Origin: Gamarada debralockiae
Lineage: Eukaryota; Ascomycota; Leotiomycetes; Helotiales; Hyphodiscaceae
Direction: 5' to 3'
Length of the DNA stretch: 64,000 bases
NCBI GenBank assembly: GCA_002803225.1
Contig: NXFV01002075.1
Coordinates: 80,413-144,412 of the forward strand
Position numbers and translations under genes: made by a program. Below are positions 1-10,087 of this stretch, one piece after another; the stretch's first letter is position 1, and each line of letters opens with the position of its first letter. The notes under the pieces are model-generated. The model ran no database searches. It was not told where the DNA came from and saw only the letters and a program-made list of their open reading frames with translations.

Positions 1-507
1 ACCGCCGCCATCGTGTAGGTTGTGGGACAGCGCTACTGGACTTACTGGTTGACACCGTGGGATGGAAGGAGAGTCGTTGATGTATGGCTTGGGAGGTGCC
101 GCTCCGATTTGGGCTATAGGTGACGTAGAGTACATGGGGCGAGTTGGCAAAGCCAGGAAGCCGGCCGCGTGGCTAACGATTTAACGGCTAGGAATAACTC
201 AAAAGACGGAAGTGAGAAGTTAGGTTGCTCTAGTACCTCATACTCACTAAAAGAAATATCAAAGAATGGCAAGTACTCTTCAATGCATAAGCAAAAGAGT
301 GGAAAGAGTGCGCGACTTTGAGAGGGGAAGAAGCAACTATGCATTTCTGTGAGTTTGATCCCAAGGCCTCTGAAATGAAGCTAATAGTATGCTCTCCATT
401 TATTCTTCTCCCAGAACGTATAAGGTATGCCATCCCAATTTGTCTTGCAACGCTATAAGCATGAAGCCATCGCCTTCGATCTCCAGCCTCTCCCTATCGT
501 CATCTTC
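1..507. other. No supported gene (window start)
   Basis: Only short overlapping open frames without recognisable motifs are seen on either strand. I see no repeat or RNA gene here. Confidence 0.5.
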
Positions 508-789
508 CTACTTCTTTCCAAGATCGGGGCAAAGGCAGTCCTTCGATATCGATAGCTTCTCTGTGTCTGGTCTACAGACTAGCGACGACTGTTGGGATGC
601 TTCATCGGCAAGAAGGCGCTCCATAGGAGTCTGACCATATCCGCTTTCGTTGCGAGCTTCGAGCTTCAAGATTGGGTCGTGGTAAGGACATTGCAGTGGC
701 ACTATTGAAGTAGTTTCTCCCAATTTTACAGCGGTAGGGCCAGAGGCCCCAGAGACCCTCGATTTGTGCTTGTCTGATTCGGATGGCAT
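508..789 (-). CDS. 93-residue conserved hypothetical protein, paralog A
   Basis: I do not recognise this family. The frame is open upstream to 912, but I place the start at the ATG at 787-789 because this gives exactly 93 residues, the same length as the second copy at 3226-3507, with the two aligning without gaps. The last 60 residues are 43/60 identical between copies, while the first 33 are only 12/33 identical. The conserved part begins CPYHDPILKLEAR and holds SGYG, TPME and SKDCLC blocks. Cys34, His37, Cys85 and Cys87 are kept in both copies, which could form a metal site (inference). There is no signal peptide or membrane segment, so the product is probably intracellular. It lies in gene-poor DNA next to MITEs. 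That two diverged copies stay open at identical length argues for real genes; function is unknown. Confidence 0.6.
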   Translation of the reverse strand: MPSESDKHKSRVSGASGPTAVKLGETTSIVPLQCPYHDPILKLEARNESGYGQTPMERLLADEASQQSSLVCRPDTEKLSISKDCLCPDLGKK

Positions 790-2438
790 GACGGTATGAT
801 TATTTTGGTTGGTGGAAGAAGTGTCGAGCCCTGAGTTTTGGTGAGTCTCATTAAGCAAAAGTAAACTCGAGTTGTAAAGATCATGACGGCTTAGAAAGGT
901 GCTCAGACCCAACGTACCTGGGATCTATATCGTAGCTAGTATTCTCTTGCGTGGAATACTCTTTTGTCTGAAAATCCGTCTCTTATGATTTTGTCTAGTA
1001 GAAGCGGATCATCAGAGGGCTTTGGACAACTTTGAGGAGATGAAGGCGTGCAGAAACAATCAAATGCATGCGGGTGAGTCTCTATCATATGGCTCTGAAC
1101 TCTCCCGCCTCCTGGAGTCTCCTCTGGTCCGGAATGTTCGTCTTCACCCCAGTGCGTGGCTGAATCGTGGGTGCTGCTCACTTGACAGCCATGATAAGAC
1201 AGGTTTGTAGGTGGAGGCTCTCATCTGTACAGGTGTTTAACTGGGGAGCTGGCAGGTAATCACCGACAGACGTTCATGCAGCATGACCACGCAGTTGGCA
1301 GATTTCGTTTTCAAAATCTTCTCGGCCAGTACGATTGGCCATTTTTCTTCTACTTGCATTGCCACAATTCAATTTTGATATCGATGCCCAGTTTATGTAC
1401 CCCGCAAATCTATATGTAGCACTGTGGCTGTTCCTGAATGGTGCGCAGGAAGATGAGTGATGGACGTTGCTCGCTTAGTGACCACAGTGCTGGACGAAAA
1501 ATGGACTGAGCAGTGAATGGGGAAGTGGATTCCTGCAGGGAGTGTTTGAAGTCGTTGTTAAGAGACGTAGACTGAGCACCTGGCACTGTTTGAATGGTGA
1601 CAGGAGAATTGATGGAGTGGGAACCCAATTTAGAGAACAGTGACGCTTTCTCACTGCTCACTTGACTAGGACATGGGTAATGTGATATGTCCTTTGCTCG
1701 TCACTGAGCAACTTCATTCGATTATCTACCAAGGATTGCTTACCAGTAAGTCACCAGCTTCTTGATCTCTGATTCGCTTTCTCTTCCTCGGCGTAGTCCC
1801 AGCATCAATTTGCAGTCACTGGACCTAGACTTGCCACTCATAGATAAGTTGCTCTTTGCTCCGGGCCTGACCATGCAGAGATTGATCTTGAACCAGGCAA
1901 GAAAGCACATGATGCAAGACATAGCGATCACTTATGGACTAACCTCCCACGCAATTCCCCACGTGTAATAAGCATCATCAATTGGCTGGCGTGGCGAGAG
2001 GAGGTCGAGTAAATTGTCAGCCTTGTCTTCGTGCCCAATTGTTGGAGCCTTCTGTTCAGGGCTTACAAAGGCACCAATGCAGGACACAGCTGCGTTCCTC
2101 CGACATTGCACAACGGATTCTGCAGTTACTTTGCAGGATGCTTTCCGAGCCCAAGCTATATCATTATCAATTGGGATATAAGATATCAATCACTCTACTC
2201 GTTCCAAAGATTCTGGGCAGCAATTTTGGATAAATACGTGGAATCATTAAAATTCACAAGCTTGCGAGGCTACATCAGAATGAGTGATTTGGGTCCCTTC
2301 CATCTTCAGAAAGCTATGTTCAGACTCTCATTTACTTTCTGGGAAGCAACTTCTTCTGCTCGATTCAGCGATTGACAATGGATCAAGAGCGTATAAAATC
2401 AATCCATCGTAACTTCGTAGCTCGAATTTGCTCGATTG
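790..2438. other. Gene-poor stretch, nothing recognised
   Basis: Several open frames of 60-85 codons overlap on both strands (for example minus 936-1181 and minus 1410-1661) but show no family motif, paralog or convincing splice pattern. It may include the promoter of the small gene ending upstream. Confidence 0.45.
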
Positions 2439-2593
2439 TACCGTATTAATTGGCTTGTGAGACTCCAACCCTAGTAAAAGACCCCCCGGTTTATAAGACG
2501 CTGGCAACACACCAAAAATATCCCTGCAAACGGGGTCTGAAGCGGTGAAATTTAATGTGCAAGTTAGGGTTTTATAAACCAATTAATACAGTA
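2439..2593 (-). mobile_element. MITE copy 1 (TA-flanked inverted-repeat element, 155 bp)
   Basis: The element begins TACCGTATTAATTGG and ends CCAATTAATACAGTA, so its ends are inverted repeats and both outer dinucleotides are TA. This fits a non-autonomous Tc1/mariner-like element with a TA target duplication. Its reverse complement matches the copy at 4781-4934 along the whole length with scattered substitutions and small indels; shared internal landmarks include AACTTGCACATTAAATTTCACC-like and CCAGCGTCTTATAA blocks. It has no coding capacity. Confidence 0.85.
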
Positions 2594-3225
2594 TTTGAAA
2601 TATCTAGCCTTTTTGTGACTCAATTCCGTTGATCAGCATCAACCATTTCGCCGTTCGCGAGGTGAACAGGGGGAGTGAACCTTTGGGGCCAATATTAATA
2701 ACAAACTTTTCATCGGCAACAGCCACTCTGCTAAAAACCGGAATCATGAAGTTCATTCCGCCCCCAATTTGACGTTGAGATATGGCTAGGCCACTTGGCT
2801 TTGGTTTGTTTGCTTTGAGCGGCAACCTTGGTAGAATGGGCAATCTTACAATCAGGAAGGCCCTGTGGCGAGGGACTGAACCGCATTGACATGGCGAAAC
2901 GCAAAGTTGAGAAGCCGAATTGCTATTGTATGGCTTACTTCATTCTGCTGAACTTCAAGAAACGGCAAGGGCTAATCAGTACCTTTGGGAAAGAACAGTG
3001 TCCATTTCAGAGCATTTGGTGGGAAGGCGCGATGGTGCTCACTTGATGCAAAACAAGAAAGAGCAAATCATACATTTTGCCTCCCCCGAGCTATAATAAT
3101 GAATCCCTCGGCCGTGTTCTTATCTCCTGGCAATATGAAGTCCAAAATCCCAAATTGTCTTCCAATTATTCAAGCACCTTGCCCTGAACGCCTCCCGTGT
3201 CTTGAACTTGTGGTCCACTCTGGTT
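2594..3225. other. Intergenic stretch between MITE copy 1 and paralog B
   Basis: Short unrelated open frames only. I see no RNA gene or repeat apart from the adjoining MITE end. Confidence 0.45.
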
Positions 3226-3507
3226 TCACTGCTTCCCGACCTTGGCGCAAAGGCAGTCCTTCGAAGTCGACAGTTTGTCTATATCCGATCTCCAGACGAG
3301 AGCTGACTGCTGGGATGGATCATTAGCGAGGAGGTGCTCCATAGGAGTCAGTCCGTATCCGCTCCCATGGCGAGCTTCAAGCTTGAGAATTGGGTCGTGG
3401 TAGGGACAGCGTGGTGTGTTTGCAGAGGCACTTCCGCCAGCCTTGACAGTAGTGGTTCCAAAGGCCTGAGTAGGCTTCGACTTTTGATTGCTTGATTTGG
3501 ATGCCAT
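3226..3507 (-). CDS. 93-residue conserved hypothetical protein, paralog B
   Basis: This is the second copy of the unrecognised family at 508-789. The ATG at 3505-3507 gives 93 residues that align gap-free with paralog A. The frame is open upstream to 3591, but that extension is not shared between copies. The C-terminal 60 residues carry the shared CPYHDP, SGYG, TPME, LLA, SQQS and SKDCLC blocks, with Cys34, His37, Cys85 and Cys87 conserved. The N-terminal third is Ser/Lys-rich and poorly conserved, so it is probably disordered. The gene is bracketed by two inverted MITE copies (2439-2593 and 4781-4934) about 2.2 kb apart. The same orientation as paralog A, 2.4 kb away, suggests tandem duplication. 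Function unknown. Confidence 0.6.
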   Translation of the reverse strand: MASKSSNQKSKPTQAFGTTTVKAGGSASANTPRCPYHDPILKLEARHGSGYGLTPMEHLLANDPSQQSALVWRSDIDKLSTSKDCLCAKVGKQ

Positions 3508-4487
3508 GTTGTTTGAATCGCGGGTTGTAAGGAGACTATCGGTTGTTAAGCAACTGTCCAAGAGCCTCACATGGAGAGTGGATTTCTTCAAAGCACATGA
3601 TTGACTGTGCTATATGCCTTGTTGCATGTCGTCTTTCATTATTTGTTGACTGTTGAGTGTGGAACTTACGTGAATGTGTATCGGGCTACCTTCAGTCGAG
3701 GAATCTTTATGAATGATCGGATGCTTACTTCGACAAGACCTTTGGAGATTCTTTCCCGAAAAACTCTGATTAGGGCGTTTGGAAAACAGTCAGTCCTAAC
3801 CGGGGTCGCATCCTTTACGTGAATTTGAGTTTCGTCCCAACAGTGCGGCCAGTCCGCCTTCAAACTGATATGCGCCGGCGTCATTGGATGGATGTTGGTC
3901 ACTGCTACTGCCATTGGACTGCATGGATGAGATGAATAAAATGCGACAGGTTTCGGCAGATTTGGACTGTTTGACGCATACGATCCAGCAGCGTGATGGG
4001 GGTTTACTGGGTTGTCGAAGGAAGACACTTGGGCATCAAGACGGAAACCCCCAAAGGCCAATGAAATTGGCTGGCCTATCTTTTTGACATGGTGACTATG
4101 GGCCTACAATACGTTTGCCTCACTATTGAAGTAGGCAAGCAGCGACGTATTTCCTGTCAAGTCCGTAGAATGATATATCTATAGCAAGCCCCCATCTGCA
4201 AGTTACTCCAAAATATCAGCCATTCAATCCAAAATGGAGATGCTACTTTCCTTCTTTGAACGTGAGTGGATAATGGTACTTGCGTAAATTTGTGTCATTT
4301 AAACTATTCGTCGATTTAACTCTTAGATTATGTTTAGAGTTCTTGCGAGCAGGTGGTTCGCAGGCTCGACATATGCATGTTCCCCAATAATATACTCCCC
4401 ATATTTACCCGCTTCTCAATGATTGGTCGCGTTTCTTTTGCTCGGCGGTGGTACAGCATGAGGCCGCCTCGTGCATTTAAATATCCT
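3508..4487. other. Gene-poor stretch upstream of paralog B
   Basis: A 131-codon open frame on the minus strand (3666-4061) lacks recognisable motifs or a paralog and is not called. Otherwise only short frames are present. Confidence 0.4.
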
Positions 4488-4673
4488 AACTCGCATCCGA
4501 TATCCATGACCTGCATTCGGGAAGTCAGACTTGCATTCGACATCCAGACTTGCATTCAGTATCCAGACCTTGCATCCGAGTATCCGGACTTGCATTTGAA
4601 TATCCAGACCTTGCATTCGAATATCCAGACCTTGCATTCGAGTATCCATGACTTGTATTCGAATATCTCTGAC
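4488..4673 (+). repeat. Minisatellite, ~20-21 bp unit, about nine degenerate copies
   Basis: Successive units read close to TTGCATTCGAATATCCAGAC with point differences such as CGACATCC, CAGTATCC, CGAGTATCC and TTGTATTCG. Unit length varies between 19 and 22 bases, so the phase slips and the array is not kept coding. Both strands are open for stretches, but this reflects the repeat rather than a gene. Confidence 0.85.
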
Positions 4674-4780
4674 CGCGTGATATTGTTATTCCGCTTCCGG
4701 TATATCGGTTGATCGGCTCGTAGTTCATGTGGCCGAGCCGACGGCACGCCACACCGCCTGCTCTCTTGCCGAGCGATGAC

Positions 4781-4934
4781 TACCGTATTAATTGGTTTAT
4801 AAGACCCTAACTTGCACATTAAATTTCACCACTGCAGACCCTATTTGCAGGGGTGATTTTGGTGTGTTTCCAGCGTCTTATAACGGGGAGGTCTAGTAGT
4901 AGGGTTGGAGCCTTATAAACCAATTAATACGGTA
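4781..4934 (+). mobile_element. MITE copy 2 (154 bp), inverted relative to copy 1
   Basis: It begins TACCGTATTAATTGGTTTAT and ends with the near-perfect inverted complement, giving terminal repeats of about 23 bp and TA at both edges. Its internal sequence matches the reverse complement of 2439-2593. Having two diverged copies within 2.5 kb suggests a multi-copy family in this genome. No transposase is encoded here. Confidence 0.88.
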
Positions 4935-5632
4935 CTTCTTCTCGAATATCGGTTGATCCTCTCCTCATACGACCAAGCACTCATTAATTAATGATATGAC
5001 TGAGCAGGGTAACGGATGTCGTCCGCACTCAGCAATAACTAACCCTTCAAGCTAATTTCCCCAAGGAATTTTATTTGATAGACTCCCTGCTCGGGACAAG
5101 GCTGAGCATGAGCGACCTGGCAGAATAAGCAAGATGACTTACAGACTCACTTTGCCAATACGAGTTATGTGCTAACGGGACCGTATTCGCCATTTGGCTG
5201 TCCAGCGAGGACGGCACTTGAAGGAAGTTTCTTCGTTTGATTAAATGATGCAGCATTTCTTTTTCAAATCAACTCCGCAGGTGCTTGGGAAAAGGAAAGG
5301 ACAACCGTCGCATAGCGTGCTGCCGGTATAAGATCACGTAACCGATTAGGACCTTCAACTATTGCAAATGATTTAGAAAATAAGAGCCCAACTGTTGACC
5401 TACGAGGAACGATTTTGAAATTGATCAGAGGGCACGGCTTTGGAATTGATCCTTCAAAAGCCTCAATTACTGAAAGTAGTTGAATTATCTAGGTGAAAAT
5501 GTACTCCATAGATCACTCAATGGATTTACTCATTCAGACTCTCTAAGCTTTCTGATCTTCTATTCCAATCAAAGCGGCAATCGATCTTCATTAGTAGAGC
5601 ATTAGTAGAGACGAGAACTTCTCTCCCATGCT
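4935..5632. other. Intergenic, nothing recognised
   Basis: No repeats or coding motifs are seen. It includes the downstream flank of the 2EXR gene that is read towards it. Confidence 0.5.
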
Positions 5633-6469
5633 TCAAATAAGAAACCCGTCTCTCGTCAAATCCATTACCTCCACAGTCGGTATCCGCCACCCTGGATCCC
5701 TCTCATGAATCCGCACGAACTCCTCCATACAATCTTCACTCATGGTCGGCCTTTTCCTCGTCTGCTGCGCCTCGCCTTGAGCCTCCTCCTCGGCCTCCTC
5801 AACCTCATCCTCATCAATCTCCCCCTCCTCCAATTCCCTATCTCCATCCCCACTCTTCCGTAGTGCCACATCCCTAAACCCAGCAACGCCCTCCTCCGGC
5901 CCATCAAACTCATGACAACACCCACACCCCGTATAATCCGGCAGCCTCTGAACCAACACTACCTTCCTCAAATTCCTAAATTCATCAATCTGAATATAGT
6001 TATTGATCCACCCATCATCACATTCCGCATACCAAACCAGCGTCTCAAACGCCAGCCTCTCTATCTTCCCCTTCTCCTCCGCCCCAACCGCAACCATAAA
6101 ATCGTTACATTGGTCCTGGAAACACCATGCGGGTAGAAAAATTGTATCGATAAAGGGATTCCACCGGATTTGAGGGGGGTGGTGAGCATTTGGGAAGAAG
6201 AGGGGGTAGTTTTGGAGGGCGATGGAGCGGGATTCCCGGTTTATGTTGAAGAGGGAGGGTGGAAGGGAAGTGGGTGTGTAAAAGGGAAATTGGGTGTTGC
6301 GGTGGTTGTCGGTTGGGCGCTCGATGTCATGCCTTAGACAGACTTCTACAATGCGGGGTTGGAGCATGGAGTAGGCTTCCCAGATCTTCAAGCGGATTTC
6401 TGTGGGGAATTTGGAGAAGAGAGGGAAGGCTTGAGAGTCCATCTTGGGCTGAGCAAGAGTGGCTGCCAT
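5633..6469 (-). CDS. 2EXR domain-containing protein
   Basis: An uninterrupted 278-residue frame. Residues ~15-43 hold the fungal 2EXR/F-box-like opening FPLFSKFPTEIRLKIWE, followed at ~74-92 by NINRESRSIALQNYPLFFP, the second signature of this family, in which the region around NRESR is typical. The C-terminal third has a strongly acidic Glu/Asp run (EEGEIDEDEVEEAEEE) before a short closing segment. Members are very numerous in leotiomycetes; their biochemical role is not established, and an F-box-like adaptor role is only inferred from the resemblance of the opening motif. No introns, no signal peptide, no membrane helix. The start is the first ATG of the frame. The A-to-T swings and C-rich acidic tract are typical of low-complexity coding sequence, not decay. 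Confidence 0.85.
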   Translation of the reverse strand: MAATLAQPKMDSQAFPLFSKFPTEIRLKIWEAYSMLQPRIVEVCLRHDIERPTDNHRNTQFPFYTPTSLPPSLFNINRESRSIALQNYPLFFPNAHHPPQIRWNPFIDTIFLPAWCFQDQCNDFMVAVGAEEKGKIERLAFETLVWYAECDDGWINNYIQIDEFRNLRKVVLVQRLPDYTGCGCCHEFDGPEEGVAGFRDVALRKSGDGDRELEEGEIDEDEVEEAEEEAQGEAQQTRKRPTMSEDCMEEFVRIHERDPGWRIPTVEVMDLTRDGFLI

Positions 6470-6931
6470 GATGCGGAAATTATTTCATGGAAGGACAGCA
6501 CAGGAAGTTGATTCTGATATAGGTTTTGGAGGGGTAAGATCAACTCGGTGATGACTCATGTAAGTATCGCCGCACAGCCTCGTCGACCGCATCGCATCGG
6601 ATCACAACAAATAATAATAGGAAGAGAATATGACTCGTTGGTTTCATTGGGGTGATTAAGCAGGCTTATGGAGAAACGTCTCTTAGTATTGCATCCAATC
6701 ACCGTCTTCAGTCTTAGTGATTGGTAGGCAGCATTGGCTCTGACAAATTTCCTCTTCAGGACCAAACCCCTGCTGGAAGGCCTAGATCTGAGAACAGACT
6801 GATATCCAAGGTAACAAACTCGCGGGTCAGTCAAGAATAGAAATCATAACTTCATGATTCAAGTTTGTTTAATGCTCAGTGCAGTAAAACCATTCGCATT
6901 CCAGAACTATGTACAATCGCCCTTCGCCAGT
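6470..6931. other. Intergenic between 2EXR gene start and NDUFA12 gene end
   Basis: Short open frames only. It should contain the 2EXR gene promoter and the NDUFA12 3' untranslated region. Confidence 0.5.
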
Positions 6932-7689
6932 CTATGCTCCTCTTGTAGCAGCTTCTGGGGTCCACGCAGTGATCTTTGGTTTGGTACTGAAGAGACAAAT
7001 TAGAATTTGCTGACAAAACCAACAGATCTCCCTTATGGACTCACGTAGAATATGTCTTGAAAGCAGCTCGGCTAGCCGTGAAATTCGGTCGATGTTCTGG
7101 CAGCTCCCACTTTCGTACTCCTGTTTGAAGGATGGGATCTTCGGTAGGTGGCTTGTCAACCATGTACGAGATCCAGGCGTGCCATCCAGGCTCGATTTGT
7201 GATCTGTACTCCAACATCAGAATCTTGAGCTTTAACTCTTCTCTCAGAGGGCCAAATTACGCGTCGAGTTCCTTTTCCTTGTAATCCACCCATCTTGTCC
7301 GTACTGCAAATATATGAGCTTTATGTCCTTCGAAGGCTATCCCCGGGGTTTCGTACAAGGCAATTCATCCTCCAAGTTCTCGTAATATTTGTTGCCATAT
7401 CGATCAGTCGCAATCAAGGTGCCAGCTTTGGTATCACCTGCAACCGTATCAGCTCTCGCCTCCTTCTACCCGCAGAATATCCAGTGTACCTTGGTACTAA
7501 AGAGAAAATCGATTCGTAAGCTTCGTTCTTGCTGCTAGACATCAAGGGGCGTAGGGTAACATACTTGCATTTGATGGAGAGCATCCTGCAATCACAGCGT
7601 CAGCGAGCCCCAGACAATATTCCCAATAAAATCCATACCTTGATACCGACTCTGCGCAGATTGCGCAGCGTTCTCGTAATGGTAGACAT
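6932..7689 (-). CDS. NDUFA12: NADH:ubiquinone oxidoreductase subunit NDUFA12 (B17.2-like), seven exons
   Basis: Accessory subunit of mitochondrial respiratory complex I. Exons (minus strand): 7639-7689, 7565-7585, 7490-7496, 7357-7437, 7261-7303, 7045-7203, 6932-6986, giving 138 residues. The product opens MSTITRTLRNLRRVGIK, then has HQMQYQGDTKAGTL, DRYGNKYYEN, LRTRWVDYKEKE and EPGWHAWISYMVDKPPT, which are the diagnostic blocks of the NDUFA12/B17.2 family. All introns are GT..AG and every junction keeps phase. Exon 3 is only seven bases (TACCAAG); it is needed to restore frame and supplies the Tyr-Gln before Gly-Asp-Thr-Lys. The gene is divergent from PGS1, whose start is 175 bp away, so both mitochondrial genes probably share a promoter. 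Length fits fungal homologs. Confidence 0.9.
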
Positions 7690-7864
7690 CTTGTTGGATG
7701 TCCAATGGCTTCTGAGGTCGAAAGAGAGTTGACGTTCGATGCTAAAAGGCGGGCTTCGGCTCGGCCTAATCCGTACTAGCCTCGAATCCACTTAAAGTTC
7801 AAGGTCTATAACTTCAAACCTCTCTTCCCAAGCAGCATTTTGGAGATCGACGGATTGGAAAGAA
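7690..7864. promoter_or_regulatory. Shared divergent promoter, NDUFA12 / PGS1
   Basis: Only 175 bp separate the two ATG codons, so both 5' untranslated regions and core promoters must lie here. Both products act in the inner mitochondrial membrane. I see no clear TATA box. The promoter role is inferred from spacing. Confidence 0.6.
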
Positions 7865-9658
7865 GTGGCTATGATAGTCAGGAGTATTACACGATACTCT
7901 GCGGCTCGGAGACTGCAGGCCTGCAGGCCTCGGATATTGCATGTCAAGCAGCGGAAATACTCGACATCCTCCCCTTCCGTTGCTAGCACGCCTGCGTCCT
8001 CTGCAGCTCCTATGCTCGGCGCGTTTACGAATGAATTGGACAAAATAGCGCCGAAGTTTGAGATACACGGGTCACAGATAGGGATATTGAGGTCGCCGTC
8101 GGAATTCTACGAGACGCTGAAGGTGGGAGAAGCTGTAGATTTTGAACTGGCGGAGACTGATGGAAACAGGCCAAGATATTGAGCGCAGAGAGGCAGATTT
8201 TCTTGTCAACGTTGTATATAGGCAAAACGGAGTACGAATTAGTAAATTTTCCAAGAATCACTGCATGGAATCTCCCATTGACGGATTTCCAGATATCTAC
8301 GCTCCAGCAAGCTCTTCGAGCCAAACCCAAACTTAAGCTCAGTATCCTCACAGATGCATTGAGAGGAACTAGAGAATCTCCAGATCCATCATGTGCTTCT
8401 CTACTCGCACCATTGGTGTCAGAGTTTGGCGCAGATAGAGTAGAGATACGAATGTACCACACCCCGAACCTGACAGGCCTGCGAAAGAAGTATATCCCGA
8501 AACGGATTAATGAGGGATGGGGATTGCAGCATATGAAACTGTATGGGATGGATGACGAGATTATAATATCAGGGTACTTGTCCTTTCCCAGAAAACATGG
8601 AGTCTGGGACGGACTGATTGATTGATATGTGCAGGGCCAACCTTTCAAGCGACTACTTCACAAACCGCCAAGACAGATATCACATCTTCTCCTCCGCAGA
8701 AATCACCTCCTACTTCTCCAAACTACACAGCGCAGTCTCCTCCCTCAGTTTCCTCGTCAATCCCGATCCCCAACTCCCAGCAGGCTACACGCTCACCTGG
8801 CCCTCCTCCAACTCCGCTCCATCACCCCTCGACAACCCAAAGGCCTACATCGCCGTCTCCTCCGCCCTCCTCACCCCACTAATCCAAGCGCCCACCACAC
8901 CAACCTCCACACCCGTTTCCTCATCAAAAAGGCAAACAAACACAACAATCTACCCTCTCTCCCAACTAACACCCCTCCTCCCTCGCTCCCACGACACCAG
9001 CACCGAACTCCCCGCCATCACGCACATCCTACGCACACTCTCCTCACCCCTATTCCGGAATTCATCATGGACATTCACAGCCGGTTACTTCAACCCCGAT
9101 CCCTCTTTGACCAACCTCCTGCTCTCCACTTCCTCGCGCTCCAACACCGTAATCACGGCTTCGCCATGGGCGAACGGATTCTACGGTTCAAAAGGCGTTT
9201 CCGGTTTACTCCCAGCAGCATACACACTCTTATCCCGACGCTTTCTCGAACGCGTTGAAAACTCCCATAACTCGCCCCGCAACCCCTCATCCGCGCATTT
9301 CTCGAATGAAGGGATCGTGTTAAAGGAGTGGCGGCGCGGAACCGTCGGCGAACCTGATGGATGGACTTATCACGCAAAAGGTCTTTGGGTGAATTTGGAC
9401 GGTGAGAAGGAACCGAGTATTTCCATTGTTGGGAGCAGTAATTATACGAAACGGAGCTATAGTTTAGATTTAGAGACTGGGGTTGCGATTGTGACTACTG
9501 ATAAGGGACTGAAGAGGAAGTTGAGGGAGGAGAGGGATGGGTTGCAGGATTATGCAACGAGGGTGGGGATGGATGATTTTATTAGTATGGAGAGGAGAGT
9601 TGGTATTAAGGTTCGTGTTGCGATGTGGATTGTGGGGTTGGTTGGGGGTGCGTTGTAA
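7865..9658 (+). CDS. PGS1: CDP-diacylglycerol--glycerol-3-phosphate 3-phosphatidyltransferase (PGS1), mitochondrial
   Basis: Makes phosphatidylglycerophosphate, the first committed step to cardiolipin, in mitochondria. Exons 7865-8122, 8170-8241, 8293-8573 and 8635-9658 encode 544 residues. The N-terminus is basic and Ser/Arg-rich with few acids, consistent with a mitochondrial presequence. KILSAERQIFLSTLYIGKTE is typical of the family. The first phospholipase-D-type HKD motif is exact: H190-x-K192-x4-D197 in QHMKLYGMDD, followed by IIISGANLSSDYF. The second is HAKGLW with SSNYTKRS downstream. Intron 2 (8242-8292) is 51 bases with no stop in frame, so unspliced RNA would also be readable; I remove it because splicing joins EYEL to ISTLQQ, as expected. 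An alternative start is the ATG six bases downstream. Confidence 0.92.
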
Positions 9659-10087
9659 TGCTCTCAACTCTTAAGTTGCAACCAGAACTGTAAGATAGGG
9701 GGTTTTGTGTATATCATTGAGCGGATAGAATTGTAGAAATAAGCTAGACTCTCCTATTAGGAAGAGACAATCATCACACAAATTAGTCACATTACTGGTA
9801 AATGGGTGCCTGAGCAAAAGCGGTATTATTCTATGGCAAGCTATGTATCGGAATTCGAGTCCTGGGAAACAACGAATGATATCTCGTCATGCTTTCATCA
9901 GTCGTCCCTGTTGTCCAACCATCCCTCGCTCCCAAACATCGAAGTGAATACCATCCATAACTCCTCCCCATCCCTATCCTCCACGCCGTGCTCTCAAATC
10001 CAAACATCATTCAAACACTCCCATTGGGTTCTCATTTCCAACTACCCCCCAGCTATGATATTTTAAAGAATCATGACTGTAAATATA
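9659..10087. other. Intergenic between convergent PGS1 and SIS1-type genes
   Basis: An 86-codon plus-strand frame at 9806-10066 has no recognisable content. The stretch should contain both 3' untranslated regions. Confidence 0.5.

Noticed and set aside
936..1181. 81-codon minus-strand frame upstream of paralog A
   Set aside because: No counterpart upstream of paralog B and no recognisable motif.
3666..4061. 131-codon minus-strand frame upstream of paralog B
   Set aside because: No domain motif, no paralog near copy A, and composition like random open sequence.
4353..4712. Repeat-encoded protein (119 codons) over the minisatellite
   Set aside because: All frames over the array are open because of the repeat; the unit length varies and breaks phase, so no coding constraint is visible.
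8025..8648. 207-codon minus-strand frame
   Set aside because: Antisense shadow of the PGS1 exons, whose catalytic motifs are certain on the plus strand.
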